Assembly: GCA_013697245.1 (NCBI GenBank)
Contig: JACCXH010000036.1
Coordinates: 1 to 52,461, forward strand
DNA: 52,461 nt
Source: Bacteroidota bacterium
Lineage (GTDB): Bacteria > Bacteroidota > Bacteroidia > B-17B0 > Aurantibacillaceae
Direction: 5' to 3'
This document shows, piece by piece, positions 1 through 8,550 of this stretch. The notes under the pieces are model-generated. The model was given only the letters and a program-made list of their open reading frames with translations, did not search any database and was not told the origin of the DNA. The position numbers and the translations under genes are program-made. Each line of letters begins with the position of its first letter. The stretch's first letter is position 1.

Positions 1-69
1 AACAGAGAAGTTAAGCCCACCTGCGCAGATGGTACTTGGCCTAAAGCCCGGGAGAGTATGGCGATGCCA
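1..69 (+). rRNA. rrf: 5S ribosomal RNA, 3' part (cut by window edge)
   Basis: The first ~69 bases contain the conserved 5S core AACAGAGAAGTTAAGCCCA followed by GATGGTACT and GGGAGAGTATGG, the usual second half of a bacterial 5S rRNA. The 5' half is outside the window, so an rRNA operon on the plus strand ends here. The exact 3' end is estimated from the family, near GCGATGCC. A hairpin plus T-run follows within 15 bases, as expected for the end of an rRNA operon. Confidence 0.9.
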
Positions 70-80
70 ATTTTACAAGT

Positions 81-115
81 AAAGCCCCTTACGAAAGTTT
101 GGGGCTTTTTGTTTT
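81..115 (+). terminator. Rho-independent terminator of the rRNA operon
   Basis: AAAGCCCC (81-88) pairs with GGGGCTTT (101-108). The loop can close further as AC-GAAA-GT, a GNRA tetraloop. A T-rich tract with one G follows (TTTTTGTTTTT). It sits about 12 bases after the 5S 3' end. Confidence 0.85.
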
Positions 116-165
116 TAGAAAAGTTTGGCGTATTATTCTTATCTTTAATTAAAAAACCAATTTTA

Positions 166-1230
166 ATGAAAAACTACTTCAAAGCAATATTAATATTTTT
201 TATATATTATAGTAGTTATGCTCAAGATTTTTATATTGTTTCGCAAAGAGATCTTCCTAGTATCATAAATAAAACATTTAAAATGAATCTACAGGACTGT
301 GATTCTATAAACACTTACACTTGCCCGCCCACTGTAGATATATTAAACGCACCTGAATGTCAATTTACTGATATAGCGGTTAATAAAACAGGAATATATT
401 ACGTTACCGGTGGCTCTGGAATTTTGTATAGAAGAAATATTGCCGATTCAACATCATGTTTACATCTTGGAACATTTAACTATAGTATAAATGCGCTTGT
501 TGCAGATACATTAGGAAATATTTACGCAACCGGCCAACAAAATGGTATCTGCAAATTGTTTAAATATAACTCGGGAATATTTACTACACTTGGAACATTG
601 CCAAATAATTTTTTTTCATGCGGTGACCTGTTTTTTTATATGAACAGACTTTTTATGACTGGAACCACTAGTATTTTTACGGGCTCATATCTTGTTGAAG
701 TTGACATTGCAAACCCATCCCAGAGTTGCTATTATATGGGATTACAAAATCTCCAACCTTGGGGAGCATTTAGTGTTTATGATGGTGTTAATTCCCGTGC
801 GTTTATTATTGGTACAAGTACAACATCGGTTAAAACATCTTCGTTAATTGAAATTAATATGCAGGCTAAAACAATTGGAATAGTACAATGTGTCTATCCT
901 TTTCTTGTGGGAGGAGCAGGGGTTAATTATGAATATTCTACAGCTGGTAGTTCAATTTGCAACTTAACTTCACTTAGTAACCAGTTTTCTAATATTAGTT
1001 TTTTTAAAGTTAATAATCCCGTTGGCGATTACATGACCTTTCAGACAAATATCGATCTTTCCAATATTAGTAGCATAGAGCTATTTGATGTTTCCGGAAA
1101 AAAAATAAAGAGTTTCAAAGGATCTGAGATTTCTGAAAAAATAAATATAAATGATTTAACTTCCGGAGTTTATATTCTTAACACGCGCACTACAGAGGGC
1201 GTTCAATACCAGCAAAAGATTATAAAATAA
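166..1230 (+). CDS. Secreted protein with T9SS type A sorting domain
   Basis: A 354-residue protein starting at ATG 166. The open frame extends upstream to 58, but that part overlaps the 5S gene and its terminator, and the start at 166 gives a clean signal peptide (MKNYFKAILIFFIYYSSYAQ, cut after AQ). The middle (about 20-280) is a beta-rich region mentioning repeated short 'GxxY' segments. It looks like a propeller-type repeat and I do not recognise its family. The last ~70 residues, from 'NNPVGDYMTF' through 'FDVSGKKIKS' to 'GVYILNTRT..QQKIIK', form a typical T9SS type A C-terminal sorting domain, so the protein should cross the outer membrane and be released or anchored. It is convergent with trmN6, 5 bp apart. 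Function unknown. Confidence 0.8.
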   Translation: MKNYFKAILIFFIYYSSYAQDFYIVSQRDLPSIINKTFKMNLQDCDSINTYTCPPTVDILNAPECQFTDIAVNKTGIYYVTGGSGILYRRNIADSTSCLHLGTFNYSINALVADTLGNIYATGQQNGICKLFKYNSGIFTTLGTLPNNFFSCGDLFFYMNRLFMTGTTSIFTGSYLVEVDIANPSQSCYYMGLQNLQPWGAFSVYDGVNSRAFIIGTSTTSVKTSSLIEINMQAKTIGIVQCVYPFLVGGAGVNYEYSTAGSSICNLTSLSNQFSNISFFKVNNPVGDYMTFQTNIDLSNISSIELFDVSGKKIKSFKGSEISEKININDLTSGVYILNTRTTEGVQYQQKIIK

Positions 1231-1235
1231 AAATA

Positions 1236-1952
1236 TTAAAAATTTAAATAATAATCTTTAGTAAATTCCTTATAAGCTTCCGTATAATTCCTGGATTCGT
1301 TCTCTTCCAATACCAGCGTAGATTCCGAGAACTCTGTTTCTTTAAATTCAAATTGCATTAAATGCCTTTTCTCAGTTTCTTTTTCTAACCTGGTTCTAAT
1401 GCGCAACAATTTTGATAAGTGCAAACCTTTTTCTTCAGCCATTTTTCTAAAGATACCTGCCTCTGTTTTTGGAAGGATCAAACAAAATTTTCCTTTCACA
1501 TCCAATAATTTTATTACACTATCAATAAGATCTTCAAAAGGCAAAGCATCTGCATGGCGCGCTATGGTACGCGTGATCTCAGCGCCTTTGAATGAATCAA
1601 TAAAATAAGGAGGATTGGTAACTATAAGATCAAACTTTTGATCACTTTCTTTTGCAAGATCTTGAATGGAAATATTTTTTACATCGACCTTAGAACTAAA
1701 AATACTTTCTGAAACATTTAATTTTGCCTGTTCGGTACTTTCTTTATTAATATCTATTGCTGTGATCTTTGCTTCAGATTTTTGTGCGAGCATTAAAGAA
1801 ATTACACCGGTACCTGTTCCAATGTCTAAAATTGTTTTGCTGCCATTGGGGTAGATCCATGCACCCAAAAGAACCGCATCTGTGCCAACTTTCATGGCAC
1901 ATTTGTCTTGTTTTATAGAGAATTTTTTAAAAGCAAAAATATCATTAGGCAT
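1236..1952 (-). CDS. trmN6: tRNA1(Val) (adenine(37)-N6)-methyltransferase
   Basis: A 238-residue class I SAM-dependent methyltransferase of the TrmN6/YfiC family, which methylates N6 of A37 in tRNA1(Val). Visible motifs are the SAM-binding 'DIGTGTGVISLM' at about 43-54, the acidic 'AIDINKE' at the end of strand 2, and the catalytic 'NPPY' of N6-adenine methylases at about 112-115. The N-terminal 'FAFKKFSIKQDKCAMKVGTDAVLLGAW' region, including 'KVGTDAVLLGAW', is diagnostic for the family (here quoted only in part). Length is normal. It stands alone on the minus strand, separated from the upstream porP unit by a terminator, so it probably has its own promoter in 1953-2010, where I see no perfect consensus. 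Confidence 0.88.
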   Translation of the reverse strand: MPNDIFAFKKFSIKQDKCAMKVGTDAVLLGAWIYPNGSKTILDIGTGTGVISLMLAQKSEAKITAIDINKESTEQAKLNVSESIFSSKVDVKNISIQDLAKESDQKFDLIVTNPPYFIDSFKGAEITRTIARHADALPFEDLIDSVIKLLDVKGKFCLILPKTEAGIFRKMAEEKGLHLSKLLRIRTRLEKETEKRHLMQFEFKETEFSESTLVLEENESRNYTEAYKEFTKDYYLNF

Positions 1953-2010
1953 AAATTTTGTTTTTCATGTATTAACTCCAACTATGAATTTAACCTATAA
2001 CTATTCTTTT

Positions 2011-2044
2011 TGTTTAAAAAAAAAGCGTTAGATAACTAACGCTT
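2011..2044 (-). terminator. Rho-independent terminator of the type B adhesin/PorP unit
   Basis: On the minus strand AAGCGTTAG pairs with CTAACGCTT (2044-2036 with 2031-2023) around a 4-nt loop, followed by about nine T residues and then more T-rich sequence. It lies 8 bases after the porP stop codon and isolates trmN6 from the upstream unit. Confidence 0.9.
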
Positions 2045-2052
2045 AAATTATT

Positions 2053-3108
2053 TTAATAAGATGCCTTTGTATCACCACGACCTAAATTACGTCCATAACC
2101 AGGTGAGACATTATACCTTAGCATAATCTCGAGGCCGCCGTTCCTTTTTGATGCAGGTGTTAATGCCGAAATGTTAACATCGTATGAAGCACCAAACGCG
2201 TATTTATCATACTGAACCAAAACCTGCGGTATAATTGCATCGCGGTAACGGTATTGCGAACCAATCGAAATAGCGGCAGGTTTTTTATTGGTAGTATATA
2301 CCGATTGATCCACCAAAATAAATTTAAATAATGCGCCTACAATGAACTGGCTGCTTGGTCCTTGGCGCATATAAAGGAAGCTTGGCATAACAGCGTTCTT
2401 TGAGTTTGGAATATTAAAATCTCCGCTTGCATAAGTACAATAGCGCGTGTATAATTTTTCGGAAGTAATGATAAAAGAATTTGCAGGAATATTATAGTGA
2501 TAAGCAGAAAAACCAAAGTCAAATTTATTACCGTCTTTTGAGCTGAAGAATTTTTCGCTTTGTGCGTAATTAAAGTTAACGCCACCGCCCATATCATATG
2601 CAGTAATTGAACTTCTTGGAGTTGCAGGCTCGCCCGAAGGTAAAGCCGCATCGTATTCGTAGCCGTTAAATTGTTTATCCCAACGCATGTTGTTCACATC
2701 AATAGTCCGGTAAAACAATCCTCCTTGCAAACCACCCGAAACTTTCATTTGCTTGTTGATCTTTTGAATATAAGAGATCCCCAAATTTGGGTTAAGGGTT
2801 TTTAATTTGGCATCGCCTGCCGCATCTTTAAAAACATTAAGGGCGAAAGCAAAATAACTTCCTTTTATTTTTTTTGCTTTAATGGTTTGCTCAAACGATA
2901 AACCAATAGTTTGATAACTGGTAGCAACACTTCCCCATTGTGTTCTGAAATTTGTAATAACACGGGTGTTATAGTGAACTCCGGCTAAAGCCGGGTTAAT
3001 GCTACTTGGTGTTTCCGTGTATTGAGAGAAGTGAATATCCTGAGCCTTTGATAATTGGTTTACCATTAAAAAAGCTAAAACAGAATTTACGATATATTTA
3101 GTTTTCAT
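2053..3108 (-). CDS. PorP/SprF family T9SS outer-membrane protein
   Basis: A 351-residue outer-membrane protein of the PorP/SprF family. A signal peptide ending 'LSKAQ' is followed by the family opening 'DIHFSQYTETPSSINPALAG', and alternating beta strands run to the end ('GGLEIMLRYNVSPG'). PorP is a gliding and T9SS accessory protein. SprF-like paralogues are encoded beside type B cargo and are needed for that cargo's secretion or surface attachment. Here it follows the type B protein by 10 bp in the same direction, so the two are almost certainly cotranscribed, and its job is inferred to be handling that partner. A terminator closes the unit. Confidence 0.9.
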   Translation of the reverse strand: MKTKYIVNSVLAFLMVNQLSKAQDIHFSQYTETPSSINPALAGVHYNTRVITNFRTQWGSVATSYQTIGLSFEQTIKAKKIKGSYFAFALNVFKDAAGDAKLKTLNPNLGISYIQKINKQMKVSGGLQGGLFYRTIDVNNMRWDKQFNGYEYDAALPSGEPATPRSSITAYDMGGGVNFNYAQSEKFFSSKDGNKFDFGFSAYHYNIPANSFIITSEKLYTRYCTYASGDFNIPNSKNAVMPSFLYMRQGPSSQFIVGALFKFILVDQSVYTTNKKPAAISIGSQYRYRDAIIPQVLVQYDKYAFGASYDVNISALTPASKRNGGLEIMLRYNVSPGYGRNLGRGDTKASY

Positions 3109-3118
3109 ATGTTACGCC

Positions 3119-6100
3119 TTATCTTATTAATGTTACATTACCTTTCATACTATACCCCTTGCCGGCATAATCCTTGCCCTCGAGTCGATAAACGAATACA
3201 CCTGTATTCATAATGTCTCCTTTAAAGGTTCCGTCCCAACCAATATTTTTATCGGTGGTTTCAAAAACTTTTTGACCCCAACGGTTAAATACCATAAAGG
3301 TTAATGTCTCTAAACACTGGCCTCTAACATACAATACATCATTGGCGCCATCGTTATTTGGTGAGAAAGCATTAGGCACGAACATTTCGCCGCAATCCTC
3401 AACAACAATTACATTTATTGAATCAGCTGAAGCACACTGAGAACTATTCCATCCTTTAACGTAATATAAATAATTATGTTGAGGGCAAACTGTAACATTT
3501 GGCGATGTTAGAGAGTTTGAAAGCTGGTAAGACGAGTTCCATTCATATCTTTTAGCGCCAGTTGCTTTTAATACAACACATTGTCCAAATCTGATAGTTG
3601 TATCACTTATGTATTGACCAGGCGGTATAATCGTAACGTTTGGAATATCAACTACGGTAATATATTTATTCCGATAAGCTGTTAACTGGCTACCAGTAGG
3701 GATAGGATAAGGGTTAGCAACAGTTAGAACTACATTGAAGGATGGATTACTTGGTAAGTTATAACATACAGTTGGGTTCGTTAATGTCGATGTAGAAGGA
3801 GAACCTCCGGGGAATGTCCATGTATATGTTTGCGGTCCACCGGCCATTGTATCTGTTTGATTAATAAATGTTACACAGGTTCTTGAACAAATAGTATCAT
3901 TAACCGTAGCTGTTTGAAACTGAATGTTTCGTACAGGCCTACAATCTATTCCTCTTATGGTGACCGTATCTATACGCCGACAACCCGGTATACCATTGTA
4001 ACCTGAAAGTAAAGTATACGTTACAAGACTTGGTAAACGGCATGGTGCATTTACAATAACGGAATTACTATTTTGAGGTGTTAAAATAGATTGAGAGTTA
4101 CAAGGAGGTTGTAAGTAGCCAGAACTCCAGGTGTAAGTTGGAACAACCCCAAAAGGTAAACCAACGTTATTATTATTTCCTGTTAAAGTTATCGTATTAT
4201 CAGGCGCACCGGGACTAAGACCGACAAAACAAACGGTATTGGTTGCTACGTTATTAATAGTTGGTATTGCAATTGAAGTTAAAGGTTTTGGTAGAACTGT
4301 AACCGTGATCAATCTTGGTAAAGATACACAGGCCCTTGCATCGTAGATCTCAAAAGTATATGTACAGGTATTTAACGGGTAGGCTGTAACTGTACCGGAT
4401 AAAGGATTATCAAGACTTGGAGGAGGCGCATTTGCGGGCTCGGTCCAAACATAACCATTTGCATTAGTTGCAGAAGGAATTGGTAAAACTGCCAATGTAC
4501 CTATACTAGTTGTTTTTAATATGATAGAATCGCCTAAACAAATAATTGGTTGTGTTGGCGTTACAGCCATTGTAAATTGAGGTATTACCGTTACACACAC
4601 AACTGCGGAGCCTGAACAAACAGAAGTAGAACCAGTAACAGTATAACAAGTAGAAGTAGGAGGCCTTACAGTTATTGTAGGCCCTATACAAATTGTCATA
4701 TAAGTTGGGTTACACTGAGACCAATTGTATTGTGATGCACCTGTTGCATTTAATGTTACAGGCTTAGAGAATTGCGGATAGTTACTGGCCATACAAGTAG
4801 TGAAACTTGATTGCGTAACTTGCACATTTAAAGGAGGCGCTAAATTAATAGTTATCACTGAAAAGCTATTACAACCTGCACCAGTACTGCCAAGAACGGT
4901 ATACGTACCCGGACCAACTGATATAGAAGGTTGAACAATCGATGTTGTTAAAGTGGTTCCTGTCCAAGTATAAGATGTTGCGCCAATAGCGGTTAATGTT
5001 GAAGTAAAACCGGTACAAACGGCAGAAGCAGTGGCCGAAACACCAATGGAGGCGCCGGCACCCATGTTGATGGTAATATTTGCGGTGCCCGTACAACCTG
5101 CACCATTATCTCCTAAAACGGTATAAGTTGTTTGCGTGTTTGGTGATGCATTTGTTACCGAGCCACTCGTAGTGCTTAAAGAACTACCCGGTGACCAGGT
5201 GTAGTTTAAAGCACCTGTTGCAGTTAATGTTGTTGTTTGACCCGGACAAACCGTTGCAGAACTTGCCGCAACTGTTAATGTTAAACCGGAAGACATACCA
5301 ACCTGAACGGTAAGGTTACCATTACAGGTACCTGAAGTAACAAAAACTGTATATGTAGTTGCAACCGTTGGGTTGGCAAGAGCAGTGGATGTTGTTGAAA
5401 TAGTTGTTGATGGAGGTGCAACCCATGTATAGGTTGCTGCACCACTTGCGGTTAAAGTAACGGCACTGCCGGGACAAACCGACGGACTGGAAGCGCCTGC
5501 AGAAATAGCCAAACTGTTAGCAACAACAACGGTTGCAACCGCTGCTGCGGTACAACTACCGTTTGAGCCAACAACAGTATAATTTGTATTAGCAGCCGGT
5601 GAAACGTTAATTACACTTGTTGTTGCGGCTGTATTCCAAGTATAGGTTGTTGCGCCATTTGCTGTAATAGTTGCGGTAGCGCCAGTACAAATTGTTTGCG
5701 AAGCCGGCGCAACATTTATGGTTGGGGTTGCTGTAACGTTTACGACGATGGTATTAGAAACTGCAAATGGAAGCGGATTAAATGCTCCAACAATAATAGA
5801 ATAAGTACCTGGGCTTGGATAAGTAATAGCCACATTGGTAGCAGTAGTATTATTTGGATTAAAAACAGCTCCTGCAGGAACTGAAGCCCATGAATAACTT
5901 GTTGCGCCTGCAACAGTTGATGTAATCGTACCGGTAACGGTTTGATTGGTGCAAGCGGTAATAGCGGTTGTAATGGTTAAGGCTGCCGAAGTTGAAAGGA
6001 CAACGTCATCAACTGCAATTGAAGGATCGGTTCCGGTAGCATCATCATTATTTATCCAGTGAAAACCAACTTTTACGGCTGGGTTATTATTTGCAGAAGC

Positions 6101-6700
6101 AGGTAATGCAACACTAAATGCAGTCCAAAGACCTTGTCCAATACAGAGCGCATTATTAGTAATAGCCATTACGCCTAAATTATTCCAAACAGCGCCATCA
6201 AAATAAAATAATTCCGCAAAGTCATTACCAGGGTCACCCTCAGTTAAGTATTTAAATGTGAGTGTAATATTTACTTTTCCTGTGCAATTAATTGTTGGAC
6301 TTTCTGCGCGTTTATCAGTTGCAACATCGCCCAAGCCAAAACCCGCATCATATGCAGCACCGCAATCACCAGCAGGGCAGGCAAAAGGCGCAGAAGGAGA
6401 GGTTGAAACGTTGCCAATATGTAAGGTCCTGTTATTACCACAACCCGAACCACATGCACCAACAGCATTTCCATTCTCTTCAGCGCTAATGTACCATTGA
6501 TTGGCATCAGGATCGTTAGGCCCGGTAATGGCTATTGTCCATGCACCATTCGTTGGCGTGGGAACACCCACGTTTGCTGGGGTTCCACTACCACAAGGAG
6601 GTCCTGCGCCAAAGGTTTCCGTCCAAAAGGCCTGTGAAAACGCAGATCCGGATATAAAAAGAGCGAAAAATAAAAAACAAGAATGTAGAATTCTTTTCAT
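3119..6700 (-). CDS. Giant Ig-repeat surface protein with gliding-motility (type B) C-terminus
   Basis: A 1193-residue secreted protein. The signal peptide ends about residue 23 ('GSAFSQ'). An N-terminal jelly-roll-like domain (about 25-240) ends with 'IAVDDVVLST', as in MAM/CBM-like domains. Then come roughly ten Ig/PKD-like repeats of ~75-80 residues (about 245-850) with recurring 'ATSYTW', 'VCPG' and 'TYTV' strings and paired cysteines. A PKD-type segment 'TYTWTFPGGSPS' is near 1000. The last ~85 residues, beginning 'FVPNAFSPNNDGANDVLYV' with 'VFNRWGQKVFET' and 'GWDGTFKG', form the CHU_C / gliding motility-associated domain that acts as the T9SS type B signal. Such proteins (SprB-like) are mobile or static adhesins. 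The downstream porP-like gene is its likely secretion partner. Confidence 0.9.
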   Translation of the reverse strand: MKRILHSCFLFFALFISGSAFSQAFWTETFGAGPPCGSGTPANVGVPTPTNGAWTIAITGPNDPDANQWYISAEENGNAVGACGSGCGNNRTLHIGNVSTSPSAPFACPAGDCGAAYDAGFGLGDVATDKRAESPTINCTGKVNITLTFKYLTEGDPGNDFAELFYFDGAVWNNLGVMAITNNALCIGQGLWTAFSVALPASANNNPAVKVGFHWINNDDATGTDPSIAVDDVVLSTSAALTITTAITACTNQTVTGTITSTVAGATSYSWASVPAGAVFNPNNTTATNVAITYPSPGTYSIIVGAFNPLPFAVSNTIVVNVTATPTINVAPASQTICTGATATITANGATTYTWNTAATTSVINVSPAANTNYTVVGSNGSCTAAAVATVVVANSLAISAGASSPSVCPGSAVTLTASGAATYTWVAPPSTTISTTSTALANPTVATTYTVFVTSGTCNGNLTVQVGMSSGLTLTVAASSATVCPGQTTTLTATGALNYTWSPGSSLSTTSGSVTNASPNTQTTYTVLGDNGAGCTGTANITINMGAGASIGVSATASAVCTGFTSTLTAIGATSYTWTGTTLTTSIVQPSISVGPGTYTVLGSTGAGCNSFSVITINLAPPLNVQVTQSSFTTCMASNYPQFSKPVTLNATGASQYNWSQCNPTYMTICIGPTITVRPPTSTCYTVTGSTSVCSGSAVVCVTVIPQFTMAVTPTQPIICLGDSIILKTTSIGTLAVLPIPSATNANGYVWTEPANAPPPSLDNPLSGTVTAYPLNTCTYTFEIYDARACVSLPRLITVTVLPKPLTSIAIPTINNVATNTVCFVGLSPGAPDNTITLTGNNNNVGLPFGVVPTYTWSSGYLQPPCNSQSILTPQNSNSVIVNAPCRLPSLVTYTLLSGYNGIPGCRRIDTVTIRGIDCRPVRNIQFQTATVNDTICSRTCVTFINQTDTMAGGPQTYTWTFPGGSPSTSTLTNPTVCYNLPSNPSFNVVLTVANPYPIPTGSQLTAYRNKYITVVDIPNVTIIPPGQYISDTTIRFGQCVVLKATGAKRYEWNSSYQLSNSLTSPNVTVCPQHNYLYYVKGWNSSQCASADSINVIVVEDCGEMFVPNAFSPNNDGANDVLYVRGQCLETLTFMVFNRWGQKVFETTDKNIGWDGTFKGDIMNTGVFVYRLEGKDYAGKGYSMKGNVTLIR

Positions 6701-7054
6701 AATGTGGGTGAATTTTAATTAGCTAATATAAGGTTAAAGTTTTAAATAATCTAATAATTTCAGTAATAAAACGGCAATTTTACTAATAGGCCACGGTTCA
6801 TTATTTCATCATCATCTTACTGATCATAAACACGTTCTATTTTACATAAAGGTTGGGTCGTATTTTGTTTTTTCGCCATTTTAATAAAAAATACTCAAAC
6901 TTTTGTTTAAAGCGCATCTGTGGGCGAGTAAACGTTTTATATCGGACTTTTTTTATCGAAGTTTTAAAAACAAATTAACATTCAAACGATTCAAATTAAA
7001 AAAAATGCAATTTTACATTTTAGATATTGTACTCTAAATTATACTCTAAAAAAT
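6701..7054. other. Divergent intergenic region between the type B adhesin gene and carA
   Basis: A 354-bp AT-rich region separating two divergent genes, so it must hold both promoters. I see no gene, RNA or strong hairpin. No perfect TAnnTTTG box was found on either strand at a suitable distance. The only clear structure is a 9-bp direct repeat just upstream of carA (7030-7050). Confidence 0.6.
7030..7050 (+). repeat. 9-bp direct repeat before carA
   Basis: TACTCTAAA occurs at 7030-7038 and again at 7042-7050, 12 bp start to start, ending 4 bases before the carA ATG. Two same-face half-sites near one DNA turn apart could be an operator, or sit in the 5' leader. This may be chance in AT-rich DNA. 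Confidence 0.45.
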
Positions 7055-8188
7055 ATGCATTTAAAATATTCTTCCCACCCAAAAGCACTGTTGGTATTAG
7101 AAGACGGAAAAGTCTTTGAAGGAAAAGCGGCCGGAAAAATCGGAACTACTACCGGCGAGATCTGCTTTAATACAGGCATGACAGGTTACCAGGAAATTTT
7201 TACCGATCCATCCTATTTCGGTCAGGTGGTTGTTATGGCCAGCTCACACATTGGTAATTATGGTATTGAAGAGAATGAAGTGGAGAGTGACGGCATAAAA
7301 ATTGCAGGTATGGTTTGCAAAAAATTCAATACCGGTTTCTCCCGCCCACGCGCTCAAAAAAGTTTGCAAAATTATTTTGAAGAATCCAACATCGTGTCCA
7401 TAAGTGATGTTGATACCCGCGCTATTGTTAGATACATAAGGGATAGAGGGTCAATGAACTGTATCATCTCTTCCGATAATCTGGATGTGGAAGCCCTGAA
7501 AAAACAATTAGCAAAGGTTCCAAAAATGGAAGGCTTAGAGCTTTCCTCAAAAGTTTCAACTAAACAAGCGTATTTTTTTGGCGAGCAAAATGCCAAACAT
7601 AAAATTGCAGTAATTGATTATGGCGTTAAAAAAAATATTTTAAGATCGTTGGCCGAACGTAATTCTTATTTAAAGGTTTTTCCGATGACAGCCAGCATAA
7701 AAGAGATCCTTGATTTTAAACCCGATGGCATGATGTTATCTAACGGTCCCGGCGATCCGGGCGCTATGCCAAAAGAAAGCGCATTTATAAAAGAACTGGT
7801 TGACACAAATATACCTTTGTTCGGCATTTGTTTGGGACACCAATTATTGGCACAATCGCAAGGTTTATCTACATTTAAAATGCACGCAGGGCACCGCGGT
7901 ATTAACGCACCGGTTCAAAACCTTATTAGTGGTAAAAGCGAGATCACTTCTCAAAACCACGGCTTTGCTGTAAATCCCGAGGATATTAAGAAAAATCCAA
8001 ATATCGAGATCACGCATATTAATCTGAACGATGGCACTATAGAAGGTATTCGTTTAAAAAACAAAAATGCTTTTTCGGTTCAGTATCATCCTGAGGCTTG
8101 TCCGGGCCCATTAGACGCGCGTTATTTATTTGATGAGTTTATTACGCTTATCGAAAAAGTGAAAAGCGGGAAGAAAGAAATGGCTTAA
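7055..8188 (+). CDS. carA: Carbamoyl-phosphate synthase small (glutaminase) subunit
   Basis: A 377-residue protein that hydrolyses glutamine and passes ammonia to CarB for carbamoyl phosphate, the first step of pyrimidine and arginine synthesis. The N-terminal CarA domain (about 10-140) shows 'GEICFNTGMTGYQEI' and 'DVDTRAIVRYIR'. The C-terminal class I glutamine amidotransferase domain (about 180-370) has the nucleophile elbow 'GICLGHQLLA' with Cys259 and the His-Glu pair in 'QYHPEACPGP'. Length is normal for the family. carB is not adjacent. The start at 7055 gives the usual N-terminal spacing before 'KALLVLEDG'. The gene is convergent with the DUF4834-like gene across an AT-rich inverted repeat. 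Confidence 0.95.
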   Translation: MHLKYSSHPKALLVLEDGKVFEGKAAGKIGTTTGEICFNTGMTGYQEIFTDPSYFGQVVVMASSHIGNYGIEENEVESDGIKIAGMVCKKFNTGFSRPRAQKSLQNYFEESNIVSISDVDTRAIVRYIRDRGSMNCIISSDNLDVEALKKQLAKVPKMEGLELSSKVSTKQAYFFGEQNAKHKIAVIDYGVKKNILRSLAERNSYLKVFPMTASIKEILDFKPDGMMLSNGPGDPGAMPKESAFIKELVDTNIPLFGICLGHQLLAQSQGLSTFKMHAGHRGINAPVQNLISGKSEITSQNHGFAVNPEDIKKNPNIEITHINLNDGTIEGIRLKNKNAFSVQYHPEACPGPLDARYLFDEFITLIEKVKSGKKEMA

Positions 8189-8200
8189 ATTGCAGAAGTC

Positions 8201-8241
8201 AGATTTAAGATTTTATAAATAAGTTTATAAATTTTAAATCT
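8201..8241. terminator. AT-rich inverted repeat between convergent genes (possible bidirectional terminator)
   Basis: AGATTTAAGATTTTATAAA (8201-8219) is nearly the reverse complement of TTTATAAATTTTAAATCT (8224-8241), around a 4-nt loop TAAG. The stem is long but almost free of G/C. It lies between the 3' ends of carA (plus) and the DUF4834-like gene (minus), 12 and 18 bases from the two stops, where a bidirectional terminator is expected. AATTCTTAAATCTTAGATTTAAAA-like sequence next to it suggests it may also be a dispersed repeat. Confidence 0.5.
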
Positions 8242-8259
8242 AAGATCTTAATTCTTAAA

Positions 8260-8490
8260 TTATTTTATCTCTTCAAAATCCACATAATCGCCTTCTTTAT
8301 CGGCGCTTTTTTGAATAGCTTCTTTTGGAACTTTTTTAGCAGTGAAATTTGCCGAAGTATTAGTTTGATCATCCTGCATATTTTGGTTAGCAGAATTGTT
8401 AACATAAGATTTTTTAGGGCTTGACTTAAAAATATCTACCAGCTTATAAATAAGCCAAACAACAATTAATGTCCAGATCACATCTCTCAT
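8260..8490 (-). CDS. Small membrane-anchored protein, DUF4834-like
   Basis: A 76-residue protein with one N-terminal membrane segment (about 4-20, 'DVIWTLIVVWLIYKLVDIF'), a polar linker and a C-terminus ending 'GDYVDFEEIK'. This ending and size match what I know of the Bacteroidota DUF4834 family, whose function is unknown. A perfect TAnnTTTG -10-type box lies 8 bases upstream of its ATG. It stands alone, convergent with carA. The family call is from memory of the C-terminal motif, hence moderate confidence. Confidence 0.65.
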   Translation of the reverse strand: MRDVIWTLIVVWLIYKLVDIFKSSPKKSYVNNSANQNMQDDQTNTSANFTAKKVPKEAIQKSADKEGDYVDFEEIK

Positions 8491-8497
8491 AATATTA

Positions 8498-8505
8498 GCA
8501 AAGAT
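8498..8505 (-). promoter_or_regulatory. Bacteroidota -7 box for the DUF4834-like gene
   Basis: On the minus strand 8505-8498 reads TATCTTTG, an exact TAnnTTTG. No clear TTG -33 box is seen at the expected distance. The box ends only 7 bases before the ATG at 8490, implying a very short 5' leader. Confidence 0.55.
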
Positions 8506-8550
8506 AATTATTTGCTTTTAACACCGGGGTTATACTTTGTTAATTTCATT

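Noticed and set aside
58-165. Longer version of the first CDS starting at 58
   Set aside because: It overlaps the 5S rRNA and its terminator; ATG 166 gives a proper signal peptide.
4506-5096. Open frames of 61 and 75 codons inside the type B adhesin gene, rich in Tyr, Cys, Arg
   Set aside because: They are shifted-frame shadows of the repetitive Ig-domain coding sequence.
3119-6700. Frameshifted or fused adhesin
   Set aside because: The frame is intact from the signal peptide to the type B C-terminus, with repeats in one register.
6258-6722. Several overlapping open frames on both strands near the adhesin N-terminus
   Set aside because: They lie wholly inside the adhesin gene, have no initiation context and no family resemblance.
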